A DNA stretch of 64,000 bases from Leptidea sinapis. Its lineage: Eukaryota; Arthropoda; Insecta; Lepidoptera; Pieridae. The notes below the pieces were generated by a model. The model was not told the origin of the DNA and made no database searches. It saw nothing but the letters and a program-made list of their open reading frames with translations. Shown here piece by piece: positions 10,942 to 23,085 of the stretch. The position numbers and the translations under genes are program-made. The stretch covers positions 3,224,001 through 3,288,000 of the forward strand of contig NC_066275.1 of assembly GCF_905404315.1 (NCBI RefSeq), in the 5' to 3' direction. How positions within the stretch are numbered: the stretch's first letter is position 1; each line of letters begins with the position of its first letter.

Positions 10942-11240
10942 TTTTTTATGAAAATAAGGGACGAGACGAGCAGGACGTTCAGCTGTAGGTTATTGATACA
11001 CCCTACCAATTTCAGTGTCGCTCAGAATTATTGAAAAACCCAAAAATTCGCGTCACCTTGAGACATAAGTTGACAAGTCTCATTTGCCCAGTAATTCCAC
11101 TAGCTATGACGCCCTTCAGACCGAAACACAGTAATTATTGTGTTTCGGTCTGAAGGGCATAACTGCTTCACGCCAGAAATAGGCGCCATTGTGGTACCCA
11201 TAATCTAGCCGGCATCTGGTGAAAAGGCGCATCCCACTGG
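10942..11240 (-). mobile_element. Family A SINE-like element, copy 3 (with internal palindrome)
   Basis: Full ends are present: poly-T then 'aagggacgagacgagcagga' on the left, 'gcatcccactgg' on the right. At 11111-11158 a 24-nt block occurs twice as an inverted repeat where other copies have a single copy plus 'gcttacacatt'. The rest follows the consensus. Confidence 0.9.
11111..11158. repeat. 48-bp near-perfect palindrome inside family A copy 3
   Basis: Left arm 11111-11134 and right arm 11135-11158 are complementary at 23 of 24 positions with no loop. The sequence of the arm is normal family A sequence ('gcccttcagaccgaaacaca'). Confidence 0.95.
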
Positions 11241-12115
11241 TGGCTTAGTGTAAAAAGAGATTTTTTTAATGTTTATAGTTTACATTATACTTTTAAGCAA
11301 ATATTATGCTCAAATTCAAATATTTTTGGTTGTTTAAAACTGTTGTTAATATAGATTAAAAAGAGTGGCAATGAGTTTCTTGACACACGTTCTCATTTAA
11401 GGTCAACTTTCGGAAGTGTTTGTAATTTTTTTGACATAAGTGTAATTTTTATCTAATTGAATAAATGATTATTCTTTCTTTCCTTTTTCGTCTCAAAATA
11501 TCTTTGATTATTATATTTAAAGCTATAGCCAAAAAAAACCTGCAAAGCCCTTCGATCCTGCATACAGACCCTTTCATATTTTTCTCTTGTATTGGTTCAT
11601 ACACGCTCGATAAGGGTTCCGAGTTCTTTTTATGACGACGTGACTGAGCAATTTGTATCGTATTTTCAAAAATTCAAATTTCAGGTTCCCTTTATCTCCG
11701 CCATGATTTTTACTCGATATTTCTTCGACACATTTTCATACAAAACACCTTTTCATCGTTTTTTTATGTTAGAGGAGAACAAACGTGCGGGTCTTGTAAG
11801 TTAAGTTAAGACTTAATAAGTTTCTTATGTAAGTTGATTTGCACATTCATTTACGGCCGTTTTCAATAACCTATCTATCCTTAGTTTAACTTACCAGAGC
11901 TAGACATGTTTTTTATTTTTTATTTTACAATTTATTGAAATTGATTTAATTCTCGTCCACTGTTTGTGGTTCAGTAGACATATGAGTTAAAAGAGCCTAA
12001 TGATAGCTGAAGTATGAAACGAATGATCTAGTTGACCAACTAACGCCAGGGTGTCGAAATATAAAGTTTCCCTCTGATAATTTTTCCTTGGCGCGTCAAA
12101 AGAAGTATAACATTA
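11241..12115. other. No feature recognised
   Basis: A short 'caaattcaaatattttt' at about 11311 recalls LINE tails but is too small to assign. Frame 11592-11804 has no known motif. Confidence 0.4.
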
Positions 12116-12330
12116 ACGGTCTTACAAATAAAATTGGCATAAAGTTATAACTTAACATAAACCAAGAATATGTAAAATGTTTACAAATAGACATTTTGCT
12201 TACGAATGGTTTATTCGGACGTATAACACTTCAGAATTATCATTATATTGACAGTGTTGTCGACGATATTGTAAACATTTTGCATATTCTTTGTTTATCA
12301 TCAGTTATAACTTTATACCAAGTTTATTAT
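12116..12330. mobile_element. MITE, family G (copy 1)
   Basis: The left arm 12128-12183 is largely complementary to 12271-12327: 'ggcataaagttataactt' against 'agttataactttatacc', and 'gaatatgtaaaatgtttac' against 'gtaaacattttgcatattc'. The outer left end 'acggtcttacaaataaa' matches copy 2 at 60991; the outer right end is eroded. No transposase. Confidence 0.75.
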
Positions 12331-13871
12331 CAAGATTATCTATTACAAAAACTATAGCAGCTAAGAGAAGTTGAACCTGCTAAGTGATATTTATAAGTTA
12401 TATTTATTCGTTTTTATGTCTTTAAAAATATTTTCACTGTTGTTCATTTAATTTATAGCATAAGTTGTGAGTTGTGACGTGTTATTGTTATTAGCATTAG
12501 TTGTTAACTTTTGTGGTTTTTTTAGATGCTAAGTTGACCTAGTTTTATATCGGTATATGCAATACGATAAATAAATAAAAAAAAATGGTAAGGCCGCAAA
12601 AGTTTAAAGTGTGTTTTAACTGAGAAAGTTGCTGAATATATAAAATTGTTGCAAACAGAGTTTGTCAGTCATCGTAAGCTGAAAGCTGACTCAGATCAAA
12701 AAGCCTTTTTTATATCACCGTTTTGGCTTGGTGAGATATAATATAATCATGAAACATCCACAATTACATCAAAGGTTGCAATGGGTGGCCCAGGGGAGAC
12801 GGGTCACTCCCTAGACCTACTATTCTTATTCCGGTCTGACCTCGCAATTTTACGTTTAAAATGTACCTCACGCCTCTTGTTAACGACAATTTCATATTCC
12901 TAGCGATTTGATTATTGGAAATTCTTAAGCTACAATTCTTCTGAGAATTTTATCGGAGATTTATCTTTTGACTTTTAGAAGTAAGTTGGTACTATTTTAT
13001 TATTTTAAACAGGTTTGTATTATAAAAAGACAATTATATTGGTAGTGTAAACAGTAGACTAAGCTTATACAAAAATAATTATCTACTTTTTAAACTAAAA
13101 TTATATATTGTAACAGTACGAGATAAAACCTTCTACTGAATGATACACAAAGTTAATACACTTGTAAAGTGTAAACATCTATTCAAATCAATAGTTATTT
13201 ATTCATGAAAATTAAAAAATACATTATCAATGTCACAGTTATACATTTTACTATTTATCACAATTTTGGATAAGATGAGCTTAAATGGGATGTGGCACAA
13301 AACTCATTGCCAATCTTACAAATCAGTTTAAATTCTGATCACAATAATTTAAATACAATATACTAAAAGTGATGCAAGAAATACTCTAACGTTTCGACTT
13401 AAGTAAGTGATAAATTAAAAAATGTAATTTAAAACCCTCAAGATTTATGGCGGACTTTGATACATCAACTCCCTCACGCTGTAAATAAGTAAAGGTATTA
13501 TGCGGAGATTTAAAAAATTTAAGTGTTTACAGAAAGTATTCCTTAAAATGTAACAACGTGTTTTTTGTGGCTTCTTCTCAGCTTAGTCTCAAAAGTTAAT
13601 TCAAAAGCCTGACGATTCATAATAGTTACATTCTGTTGAACAATCATATTTCAAATTTTGAATTGCATTTTGTATGTAAAATAAATATTAGTAAACTTCT
13701 GGGATTATATCTCTATTTTAATTGATAAATATTTAATTCACGAAATCTGGCTTCTACGATGCCTAGAGAATACCAGTGTTGAGAAGTACAACATAATGCT
13801 GACAAGGCACCATTTTGATTCTTAAATGTTCATATTGTTATAAGATTTCTGTAAACTTTTGAACCAAATAA
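12331..13871. other. No feature recognised
   Basis: AT-rich. A short GC-richer patch at 12775-12850 ('gtggcccaggggagacgggt') may be the remnant of a retroelement but was not matched. Confidence 0.4.
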
Positions 13872-13960
13872 ACTTTTTAAAGTGAAACTACACATCGTCT
13901 CAAACTGTTTCGTCTGTGTGTTGCATGTCGCGTGACGGTCGGGCAGCGCCTATACGTCGC
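13872..13960 (+). repeat. Family D repeat fragment
   Basis: Matches the reverse complement of 63890-63960 in order: 'aaagtgaaac', 'acatcgtctca', 'tttcgtctgtgt', 'gcatgtcgcgtgacggtcg'. The tRNA-like middle part is not clearly present. Confidence 0.65.
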
Positions 13961-14399
13961 AGCAGCTGACCGTGTAGTGTATAGACTATTACTCATTTGT
14001 ACCCGTGCTCCACGCTATTTTGCTTGTTTTTATCTTATGAATATGTAAAGTGTAATATATAAAAAAAAACTTAAGATTTTTCAATCTACATATAGTTTGT
14101 TGTCAAATGTCAAATAATATTGTTTGCGTTCTTAAATTTAATTTGTGACAAATCTCAAGATCAATCTACATAAAATAATCTGATAGATAGTTAACAACTG
14201 TAGTTAATCTAGCTTCTATACTTACCTAAAATTAAGTTTATTTTTTACCTCTTGAGAAAGTTAGAAATATATAAAAATTCTAATTAGTTATTCATTTTAA
14301 ACTTTTATTTTAACTTGATTTCTGAACGACGTGGGACACATCAAAGAAAAAAATTTAAATCGTTGTTTTTATTTAATACCGAGCATTTTCATATTTACT
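13961..14399. other. No feature recognised
   Basis: AT-rich sequence; no repeat or frame identified. Confidence 0.4.
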
Positions 14400-14522
14400 T
14401 ACCTTTTAAACCTTCTCTGGACTTCCACATATAATGCAAGACCAAAATTTGCCAAATCGGTCCAGCCGTTCCCGAGTTGTAGCGAGACTAACGAACAGCA
14501 ATTCATTCTTATATATATAGAT
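14400..14522 (+). repeat. RTE-like 3'-end repeat
   Basis: Carries 'aaatcggtccagccgttccc' and ends 'aacgaacagcaattcattct' plus (TA)n. A diverged relative lies at 54525-54620. The 'cggtccagccgtt...' end is typical of short lepidopteran repeats. Confidence 0.55.
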
Positions 14523-16851
14523 TAAATACATATGATCTGAGTAAATATGCTAAAAGATTTCAACATCTCGTTTTATAACAGTTCTGACCTAAATCTATAA
14601 AATAAGTTCATACTTTACTAGATTAAACCGATAGAAAAGCACGAGTCGAAGCTATCTAACTAATAAATGTCGCGGATCTCATATCTCTGCACAACAAGAT
14701 AATGGCAATTTCCTTTGCGTTTTAACAATCTCGCTAGCGATACATTTTCTGCATCAAAGACATACGGGATATTATTTTGTAGCGGAATGATATGATATGG
14801 AAATTATGTAGCGACGGTCTACACGTAAAGAAGATTGCTATTACCTCGTCACTTTTATCACAGTTTAGCTTTTGTAAGCGGTGTGAATAAATATGCTTTC
14901 AGCAAACTTCAAAGAGAATGAGGTTTCCAATGCGTTCCAAAGAGGATGTAAATACTACGTAATAAGAAAAGTAAAAATTTAAATTTAGTAGAAACTTGCA
15001 GTGATTTGACATAAGTTTGAAATAGTAGTATTTATAGCATTGCGATTGGCCATGAAGTATAATCCGGATAAGTTCGAAAGCGAACAGTTGCTTAAAACGT
15101 AGTAGATTTCGGCTGTCTCCGTTTATTAGAAGAATATAGCCGTCATCTGTCAATCTATCAATGACTGCACGTTTCACACAATCGAGTGAATCACCTTTTT
15201 TTCTTAGAGTTTCACTAGGCTGATTGAAGTTCTTTTTTCCAACCCAAATCAAGCACCTTAAGATTAAAAATATCATTTGGAGAAGTGAAATATCGCAAAC
15301 GACCAGCGCCGGCTATGCCCACCAACTTAAAAATATTCTAATGAAAATAATACCATATAATTGGTCTAGTAATGAAGCCGAAACGCATCGGAACTTCTAT
15401 ATAGAATAGTATATCGTAGCTGAGTTTGGGATACTTTAAATTGACTCAAGATGCATCTATTATTCTTAATCTATTGTTCTTAAAATGTAAACTTTCTCCA
15501 GGAATAATTCTGCCAGTAATTGTTGCTTGAGCCAAATATATTTTTGTAGTACGAGTAATGATGAAAATCAATAAAAAAAATGCCCGTTTACTTGATCCTT
15601 AAGCACATTCTTGAAACGCAAGTGTACTACAGTGTATGGTTTGACTTATTATACTTTATAAATACGTTACTCAATCATACGTCTTATTAAAGCTCAATCG
15701 ACCCAAAGAAATAGAATCTTCAATGTTATAAGAAATATTAATAATATTTTCAAATAGACATAAAAGAAGATATTTTATCGAAGCATACAAAAATTACATA
15801 TCAAAAGGCATTTTCCATTCGGCCACGACAAAAAAATCACTATAACGAAGACCAAATTTATCACAAAAGTCCTTTGTGTTCATTTCAGTGACATTCTTTG
15901 GGAATAGCTTGTCTTTTTAACACACCTGCCTACAAGAGGGCACCTCAATCTTTTAAGGGAATTTAATCATTCATTCCCTCGACACTGGGGTCATATTCCC
16001 ACGGGAGTGTCCCGAGGGAGACATATAATTTCGTCAGGCTGAAGTATTAAGGAGGGAAGGCATCAGGATTTGTGATCGATCGAGAGTTACTTAAGATTTT
16101 AATATGTTTTAGAAGATTGAATATTACCGACGTTATTTCAACTTTGTCGGAAGTTAAGCTTACATTAACATTTATGAGAAAATGCGCCACGTTTAGCATA
16201 TAGAAGCTGAACTAATATTGATAATGTTCGGATGTAATAAAACACTGTAGGAGTTACAATATGAAATATTATTATAATATATTTTTATACGAGCAGTGCG
16301 TCTTAATTTCACGAGGCTGATTTTGTAAGATAAAATTTTGATTCATTTTAAAACTTGAAACTAGGTTAAGGAATTAAGTAATATACGTAGTTACAAATTT
16401 AAAGATTTTCACAGATAGGAATAAATATATATTATAATATTTAAGTAGGTAGACTAGAAAAGCAAAATATATAAAATCTTACATCGAAAATGCATTAAAC
16501 TTAAGGCTTTAGACTTATCCATTTTGTGCATCGAAGCACACCGCGTTCTGAATTTTTTTTAACTGAAATTGTTTACGTTAAATTTTGAGTATATACAGTC
16601 TGAGCTGGCTGATACGTTTCGCAATGGCACAGAAAATCCCCCCAAAAAAGTAATTATAAGTCTATATCAAGTTATATACAAACAACAAAACAAACAAGAA
16701 TTACTCAAATAGTGGCTCCTTCCGTGATTAATCACATACACAATAATTGCACTTTAATTTTATAGTATTAGTTTATATTAATTATTATTTGTAATAAAAA
16801 CTATTTATTCTCCTTAAGCTATCAATGACCATGTAGCAGTCACAAATTAAT
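14523..16851. other. No feature recognised
   Basis: A minus frame of 125 codons (14899-15276) is the longest here. Its first 60 residues look moderately coding but no motif or splice pattern supports it. The rest is AT-rich. Confidence 0.4.
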
Positions 16852-17102
16852 AGTATATTACGCACATAGGGAGAAAAGTTATAGGTCATTCTCACCCGCG
16901 GGATATTGACAATCGCGGGTGGCAATGTCCTACTTACTTATCTCACGTAGTGCGTTTACGATTTTTTTCCCATCTGGATGAAAGGCTCGCTTTTAGTCCC
17001 TGGTACGAGGGCCAAAAGTCGTCTTGCCGGGAGAGATTCGGCCACTTTTGTCCCTCGTACCAGAGATTAAAATACAGCTTTTCATCGAGGTGGGAAAAAT
17101 AA
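16852..17102. repeat. Interspersed repeat, family H (copy 1), with hairpin
   Basis: Blocks 'ttctcacccgcgggatattg', 'gtcctacttacttatctcac' and 'tttcatcgaggtgggaaaaa' recur in inverse order and strand at 48267-48446. An internal hairpin has arms 17000-17019 and 17044-17063 (19 of 20 complementary, 'ctggtacgagggccaaaagt'). Confidence 0.7.
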
Positions 17103-17582
17103 TAATAATTTGTTTCATACGCAAAAAGTGAGTGAGATATTTGGCTTTCTATAATTTCTACTATTAGGTAAGTCAAGATGTTCATAAATGTGTAAATTTT
17201 GCAACAATGCATTAGATTCGGAATTTTTCGTCTCAATAAAATACCAAAATTCTGGAAAATAATGAAATTTTTACGAATAATAAATATTCATTTATAAGAC
17301 AAACAACGCCACACAGCTCGTCAGCAGAACAAATAACTTCGCGGAAAAATTGCGAAAATATCTTTAATCATTATTTCCATATAACCTCCCCGAAGGTAAG
17401 GAAACAATAGGGGACATTAATTGATTGATACTACAAAGGGGAGAATTATTGGAAAGAGGCATCTACAATTCTACCTCCGTTACCGACGAGCTCCCTAACA
17501 TTGATTTAAGTCATGTTCCACCAATGTGACTTTTATTTGACGAACTCATTTATAAGCTTTGTTTTTTGGTAAAGATAACTGG
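17103..17582. other. No feature recognised
   Basis: AT-rich with no shared repeats noticed. Confidence 0.4.
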
Positions 17583-17960
17583 AATCCGCGAGCTCTAGCG
17601 TTCCGTGCGAGCGCTCTTTCCACTGAACCAACCGTTCGAGTGACGTATCGATGAAATCTTGTTCAATTCTCAGGTTGTCTCTTCAACTCTTTAAAAAATA
17701 ACAAATTGTTTAGAAATCTAAACAACATTCAAATTTATGGGCGATATCTCTAGTCAATTTCCTAATATTGGGGTTGAGCAGGTTATCAACTGTAAAGTAG
17801 ATAAAGGCACAACCTGAGATTTGAACAAGACATACAAGCCGCGTGAGGAAGCGGGTTCGAGTCACGCATCCTTCATAAATATTGTTTTCAAATTTAATTT
17901 GTGTAATTGATCCCAGAAGTGAGGGTTATCACTTTAAAAAATTACAAATTGTTAAGATAA
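17583..17960. repeat. Family E repeat, two halves in opposite orientation, tRNA-like
   Basis: 17617-17690 carries 'accgttcgagtgacgtatcg' and 'ttctcaggttgt'. 17725-17880 carries the complement ('acaacctgagatttgaac', then 'gcgggttcgagtcacgcatc'). 17583-17640 read on the minus strand resembles a tRNA 5' half ('tggttcagtggaaagagcg' A box). 'gcgggttcgagtcacgc' resembles a B box. The right end is 'gtgagggttatcacttt' and 'aaattgtt', as at 1980-2005. Confidence 0.6.
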
Positions 17961-18302
17961 CTGGACTTGACAGAGTTACACAAAGTTAATGAAAATGTGA
18001 GAAAAACATATTTATCTAATGGGGATAAGTAAGCCAATTATATAATACACTATGAGTGGGAAATGTGACGGAGAATCAAAGCTTTCAATTAATAATCATG
18101 ACGGTAGAATGATCAAAGAAATAGAACACAAAGATGTTTCACGCAGTACTGATGAAATGAAGAAAACAAATAAATATTACGCATAGATTACTCAAAGATA
18201 AGTAAACTATAAGGTTCAGCCTTTTATTTCTTACCTACATACAATATTGTAGGACAGTGACATCTGTTGAATGAATTCATTTTACTTTTTTTTATAAAAA
18301 TT
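17961..18302. other. No feature recognised
   Basis: AT-rich. Sequence sharing with 20055 begins only at 18303. Confidence 0.4.
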
Positions 18303-18815
18303 CTTTTGGATTTTCTAAACTATAGTTATTTTATTTTTGATTTGGTTAATAATTAGTTTTGAACATATAACTTTTTTCATAAATGGAAACACGAAAAATC
18401 CAAAATAGAAAGCCAAAGCATTGCGATAGACCGAATGTTTAGGAATTACATTAAAATCCTGTAGTACCCTGATAGATAATTGATCAACGAATAGATGATT
18501 CTTAAGTTAAAACGATACCATTTTTTTATGATAATAAGGGACAAGACGTGCAGGACGTCCAGCTAATGGTAATTAATACGCCCTACCCATTACAATGCAG
18601 TGCCGCTCAGCATTCTTGAAAACCCCAAAAATTCTGAGCGGCACTACAATTGCGCTCGTCACCTTGAGACATATGATGTTAAGTCTCATTTGCCCAGTAA
18701 TATCACCAGCTACGGCACCCTTCAAACCGAAACACAGTAATGCTTACACATTACTACTTCACGGCAGAAATAGGCGCCGTTGTGGTTCCTATAATCTAGC
18801 TAGCATCCTATGCAT
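18303..18815. repeat. Direct duplication, unit 1 (includes a family A copy)
   Basis: 18303-18520 matches 20055-20272 at roughly 95% by eye with a constant offset of 1752 nt, and both flow into a family A element at exactly the same base. Similarity ends in unit 1 near 18815, inside the family A head. Confidence 0.85.
18521..18815 (-). mobile_element. Family A SINE-like element, copy 4 (head truncated)
   Basis: Poly-T and 'gataataagggacaagacg' on the left. The conserved hairpin and 'cttcacggcagaaataggcg' are present. It stops after 'agctagcatcctatgca' where full copies continue with 'aaggagcctcccactgg'. Confidence 0.9.
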
Positions 18816-19009
18816 CCTTTGCTGTCGATCGGCGTAATGACTGAAGCTAAATCTAAAAGGCTGTAAGTATTTGGTTCCGTATTTGTCGGAGCGGATACTC
18901 TGCCGGTCTAAATAGTAAGCGAAGGATAAGTGAATATTACTTTGTTTTCGCATGTATCACGGAGGCGATCGCGTTGGAGTTAAAGGAAGTTGAAGTGGCT
19001 GTGGTTGCG

Positions 19010-19200
19010 ATCAACCGCCTGGTGCGCTAACCCCCGGGCTCCACTTCCTTAGGACTAAGGGACCTTCGAGAAAAGGGCATACCCCGACCTAAAAGGCCGG
19101 CAACGCATCTCTGGACACCTGTTGTTGTGATGTCCATGGGCGGTTGCCTCACCAGGCGAGCCCCTTCTTGCGCGTTATCCGCCCCTAATATAAAAAAATC
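19010..19200 (+). mobile_element. LINE 3' tail fragment
   Basis: Contains 'aaaaggccggcaacgcatct', 'gtccatgggcggttgcctca' and a run of A after 'cccctaatat', the standard order at the 3' end of lepidopteran jockey/CR1-like LINEs. No reverse transcriptase residues identified upstream. Confidence 0.65.
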
Positions 19201-20054
19201 TAAGTTTGGCATTATTTTGACAACTGATCAAAGTTTTGCAGCAAGATCCAATTGTGAGGTGTTAAATGTTAAGTCCAACTAACAGAATTGATTTCGGTAA
19301 AACCTCCGTATAAATCACAACTATTATTGTTGTAAAAGTTCACCGAGAAGATCATTCACATACGAATGATACAACAAAGTTAGAAACAATACGCCAAGAA
19401 GGAGCATCGATCTCTCACACACAGGGGCCCTCATCAAGTGATGGATCACCCACTCCCGACCCGTTTTAAATTTTTCAACGGAATGAACGTTAGACGTTGC
19501 CCTCTTTGGAGTCCGTTGGGTGAATACAAACATCTGAAGCAGGGTGAAGCGAGCTGTGCTTAATGAGACTTAAATCGAGTCCCGAGAACATCTCCGCAAT
19601 ATGCATTATATCCAGGTCTCTATTATGCTTCGGTTTATAGTTTATCATATATTATATTATTACATAGAATGTGATGCACAAATGGTTCTTTTGGTTCTAA
19701 TCTTCTATTCAGGATCTAACGCACTTGGACAATTTGTATCGTGGAAGTCCTCCCACAACAATTGCATGGACATGCATACTGGACACCTACGTGAATATGG
19801 CAGGGAAATTGGTCGAAATAATTATCGTACCGTAATAATTTAAATCCTTATTATCTAAAGTAACAAACACACTGCGGACTTTCTAAATTTAGGAGCGTTA
19901 GATTCATTGTCGTTACTTCTTTATTTTCATACATTAATTATTACTTTACTTACATTCATACATAAATTATTATTCATAAAATACTAAGATACGACTGGAC
20001 ATCGATTACACTCAAATAATAAATTTTATTGTAGATGGTATTATGAGGCTTGCA
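19201..20054. other. Spacer between duplication units, nothing recognised
   Basis: Present only once. A 69-codon minus frame (19324-19533) and an 80-codon plus frame (19601-19843) show no motif. Confidence 0.4.
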
Positions 20055-20592
20055 CTTTTGGATTTTCTAAACTATAGTTATTTTATTTTTGATTTTGTTA
20101 ATAATTAGTTTTGAACATATAACTTTTTTCATCAATGGAAACACGAAAAATACAAAATAGCATGCAACAGTATTGCGATAGAGCGAATGTTTAGGAATTA
20201 CATTAAAATCTTGTAGTACCCTGATGGATCATTGATCAACGAATAGATGATTCTTAAGTTAAAACGATACCATTTTTTTTATGATAATAAAGGACGAGAC
20301 GAGCAGGACGTTCAGCTGATGATAATAGATACGCCCTGCCCATAACAATGCAGTGCCGCTCAGGATTCTAGAAAAAACCCAAAAATTCTGAGCGACACTA
20401 CAATTGCGCTCGTCACACACACACGTCACACATAAGATGTTAATTCTCATTTGCCCAGTAATTTCACTAGCTACGGCGCCCTTCAGACCGAAATACAGCA
20501 ATGTTTACACATTACTGCTTCACGGCAGAAGTAGGCGCCGTTGTGGTACCCATAATCTAGCCGGTATCATGTGCAATGGAGCCTCCCTCTGG
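20055..20592. repeat. Direct duplication, unit 2 (includes a family A copy)
   Basis: Partner of 18303-18815. This unit holds the more complete family A copy, with its head end 'gcctccctctgg'. Confidence 0.85.
20273..20592 (-). mobile_element. Family A SINE-like element, copy 5
   Basis: Both ends present. A small (AC)n expansion near 20414-20425 has replaced 'cttgag' in the 'ctcgtcaccttgagacataag' block. Confidence 0.9.
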
Positions 20593-20922
20593 TACATACC
20601 ATAAATAAGTGCCGTTCTGTAGACGCAGTACATTTAATATTACACATAAGTCAGTTGTATATCTCTATGGCAGTCAGCTTTTCATTTATCTGAACAAAAT
20701 TATGTAGCAAAAAATAAGACTTATGATGAAGCCTTTCGATCGGTATGATAAAGCTAAATTATATATTTTTTCTCGTTTAGCAGATCCCGGATCAATCGGA
20801 TTTAAAAATCTATGAAGTCAGTTTAAATTGTTTTCAAATTAAAATAAAGTCTTCTTTTAGCAAAATGTTACATCTAGAATATTTAAAGTACTACCCTTCA
20901 TGTGGCTTAGCCGTGGGATACA
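20593..20922. other. No feature recognised
   Basis: AT-rich sequence without a shared repeat. Confidence 0.4.
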
Positions 20923-21295
20923 TCTTAATATATATAAATTAAGTGTCACGTTGTTTGTCCGCGATGGACTCCTAAACAAATGAACGGATTTTAATGGGGA
21001 TTACTTCATGGGGTGCAGTTTAGTCCAACTTGAGAGATTTTTTTTTTTTTACTTTGATCTGGGACCCATCATTATTTTTATGTTCAATATTTGTTATGTA
21101 TGGACATATTTTCTATGAGAGAATTTAGTGATGCACGGTTAGACAATTCAACTATGAAACATTTTCATTATAACAACAGGGAGCATTATATACGAAATAA
21201 TTCGTGATGTTTTGAAATATTATTGGCAAATTCCTATAAAACAGTATTTATTTTTATTATTATCAGAAAAATGTCTATCGGGTCAGCTGGTATAA
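20923..21295 (+). repeat. Lepidopteran interspersed repeat ending in 'cgggtcagctggt'
   Basis: Starts near 'tatatataaattaagtgtca', includes 'gatggactcctaaacaaatg' and ends 'tctatcgggtcagctggta'. No coding capacity. The class is uncertain; single copy in this window. Confidence 0.5.
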
Positions 21296-22257
21296 TATAA
21301 TAATGACAGTACATTATTTGGTATTACTACTTACGTCAATATTTTGAACCGATACCGTATCCCTTCAGGATCTAGAAGATTTTAGAAAACGATGATCAAT
21401 CCACAGCATGTCACTGGAAAAATGAACTACCGACAACAATGAAGAACTTAGTATATAATTTATCTTATCATCTCTATCAAAAGTAGGATGCTTTCATAAG
21501 ATCTATTCCGTGGTTTCGCTAGATATCAACTCCCAAAACAGTATTTTGTTAAAACATATTACAACCCTCTTTTAATATTACGAATAGTTTATAATGCTGT
21601 ACCGGGGCACACATAATGAAACATATTCTGAAACAGCCCATACAATCTCATGAAGAGAGTGAAAAATAAAACACAAACCAAACTACAGAGAGGAGCGATG
21701 TTCCGCTAGTTTTTAAATTGAAAATATACTCGTCATTTATATTTAACGTGGACGCAGAGATTCCTTCAACAAAAACGCCAAACAAATGTTTAGTTTCGTC
21801 GTTTCGAGAGGAAAATTTTTACATCAGAGAGCTACGCCTGTGCCGCCTTTATTAGCGCATACTACATATTTTCCCCGTTCACTTCCGCTGAATTAAACTC
21901 AAAGGAATCTCGATGTGAAAATCTGAGATGCTGCAACTTGGAAATACTTATTCGTTTTTATGATTCTCCGTATACAGTTATTTTTATACGAACGTTATAT
22001 TATTACTTTGAAAGAATTTCATCAACGTGTATCGTTTACTTTAAGTATTTATAATCAAATTTTTGATGGAAAATTGTTTGATTTGCAACTGTTGGACAAT
22101 ACTTATAATACAAGATGCTAAGTAAAATTATGGTAATGGAGCAAGATTCAAACGTTACAGAAATCGTACATTTTTCATGTAGGTAATATCTTAATAGACT
22201 TTTGTATGTGAACTAAATAAAAAAATTAAAAGAAAAAATCTTTTAAGAAACAATGTT
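21296..22257. other. No feature recognised
   Basis: AT-rich. 21690-21900 is somewhat less so, but there is no long frame. Confidence 0.4.
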
Positions 22258-22660
22258 TTATTACTTTTCAATAAAAAAAAAATCGTGTGTACAAAGTACA
22301 CATGTCAGAAGTGAAACCTGCATTGTGCATGAACCTCTAAACTACATATGAAGTCCTGGTACATGTTGCTAGGATGACACATGATTTCAACCGCTATGAA
22401 AGACATTACTAACACCGCTACCAAATTTATCTTCTCCTGGTGTCTATGCAGTTATAAGTCGTGCGTATGTTATAAGAATATATTAAGGTATACCTACTCG
22501 CGTCATACATAAAAATAAAATAGTATGCATATTTCCGTCTGATTCTTTGCCGGCTTCATCCTACACATTTTTGTATTTGTGTCTCTTACCTGTCGTTTTT
22601 CCGTTGCATCCGGTTTGAAATCACAATGATTCTAAAGAAGTTTCACTTCAAAAACTATGA
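22258..22660 (-). repeat. Interspersed repeat, family C (copy 1)
   Basis: From 'tgtacaaagtacacatgtca' to 'aagaagtttcacttcaaaaa'. The reverse complement matches the combined halves 43574-43984 and 44213-44366 and the copy at 54795-55197. Ends in a self-complementary 'gaagtttcacttc' motif. Confidence 0.8.
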
Positions 22661-22792
22661 GTTACAAATAATTTAAACCTGATAAACAAAAACCATTTGT
22701 AAAAAGGTCTACATTGTAAAACTAACGATATTTAACCTTCTTTGTTTACGTCACAATAATCCCATATCGAATATAACTAACTATATATATTT

Positions 22793-23085
22793 ACTAGCGG
22801 ACCCGACAGACGTTGTCCTGTACACACGTCTTAAATTTGAAAAATCGGTCCAGCTGTTAGTAGGATTAGGCAGGAGAATTATATTTGGACTGAATTGAGA
22901 ATCTTAAGTCTATAAACTATTCTCAAATTTACTGGAACACACAAAAATATCATCAAAATCGGTCCAGCCATTTAGAAGGTAGTTTAATTGTGAATCTAAA
23001 CCATCCTCGAATCAAATCGCTCCAGCCGTTTAGGAAGGGTTCACTGTCAGCACACGTACAGAAGAATTATATATATAAAGATCAA
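22793..23085 (-). repeat. Interspersed repeat, family B (reverse copy)
   Basis: Begins 'actagcggacccgacagacg' and ends with 'agaagaattatatatataaa'. It is the reverse complement of the series seen at 6096-6405. Confidence 0.75.

Noticed and set aside
14899..15276. 125-codon minus-strand frame
   Set aside because: The longest frame outside mobile elements after the microsatellite one, but half is low-complexity Tyr/Phe/Leu sequence. No splice sites or family motif support it.
18595..18837. Repeated 70-90-codon frames containing ICPVISLATAPFRPKHSN
   Set aside because: The same peptide appears in many family A copies because of shared DNA. It lacks a conserved start, is broken in many copies and lies on the strand opposite to the A tail, so it is not a gene.
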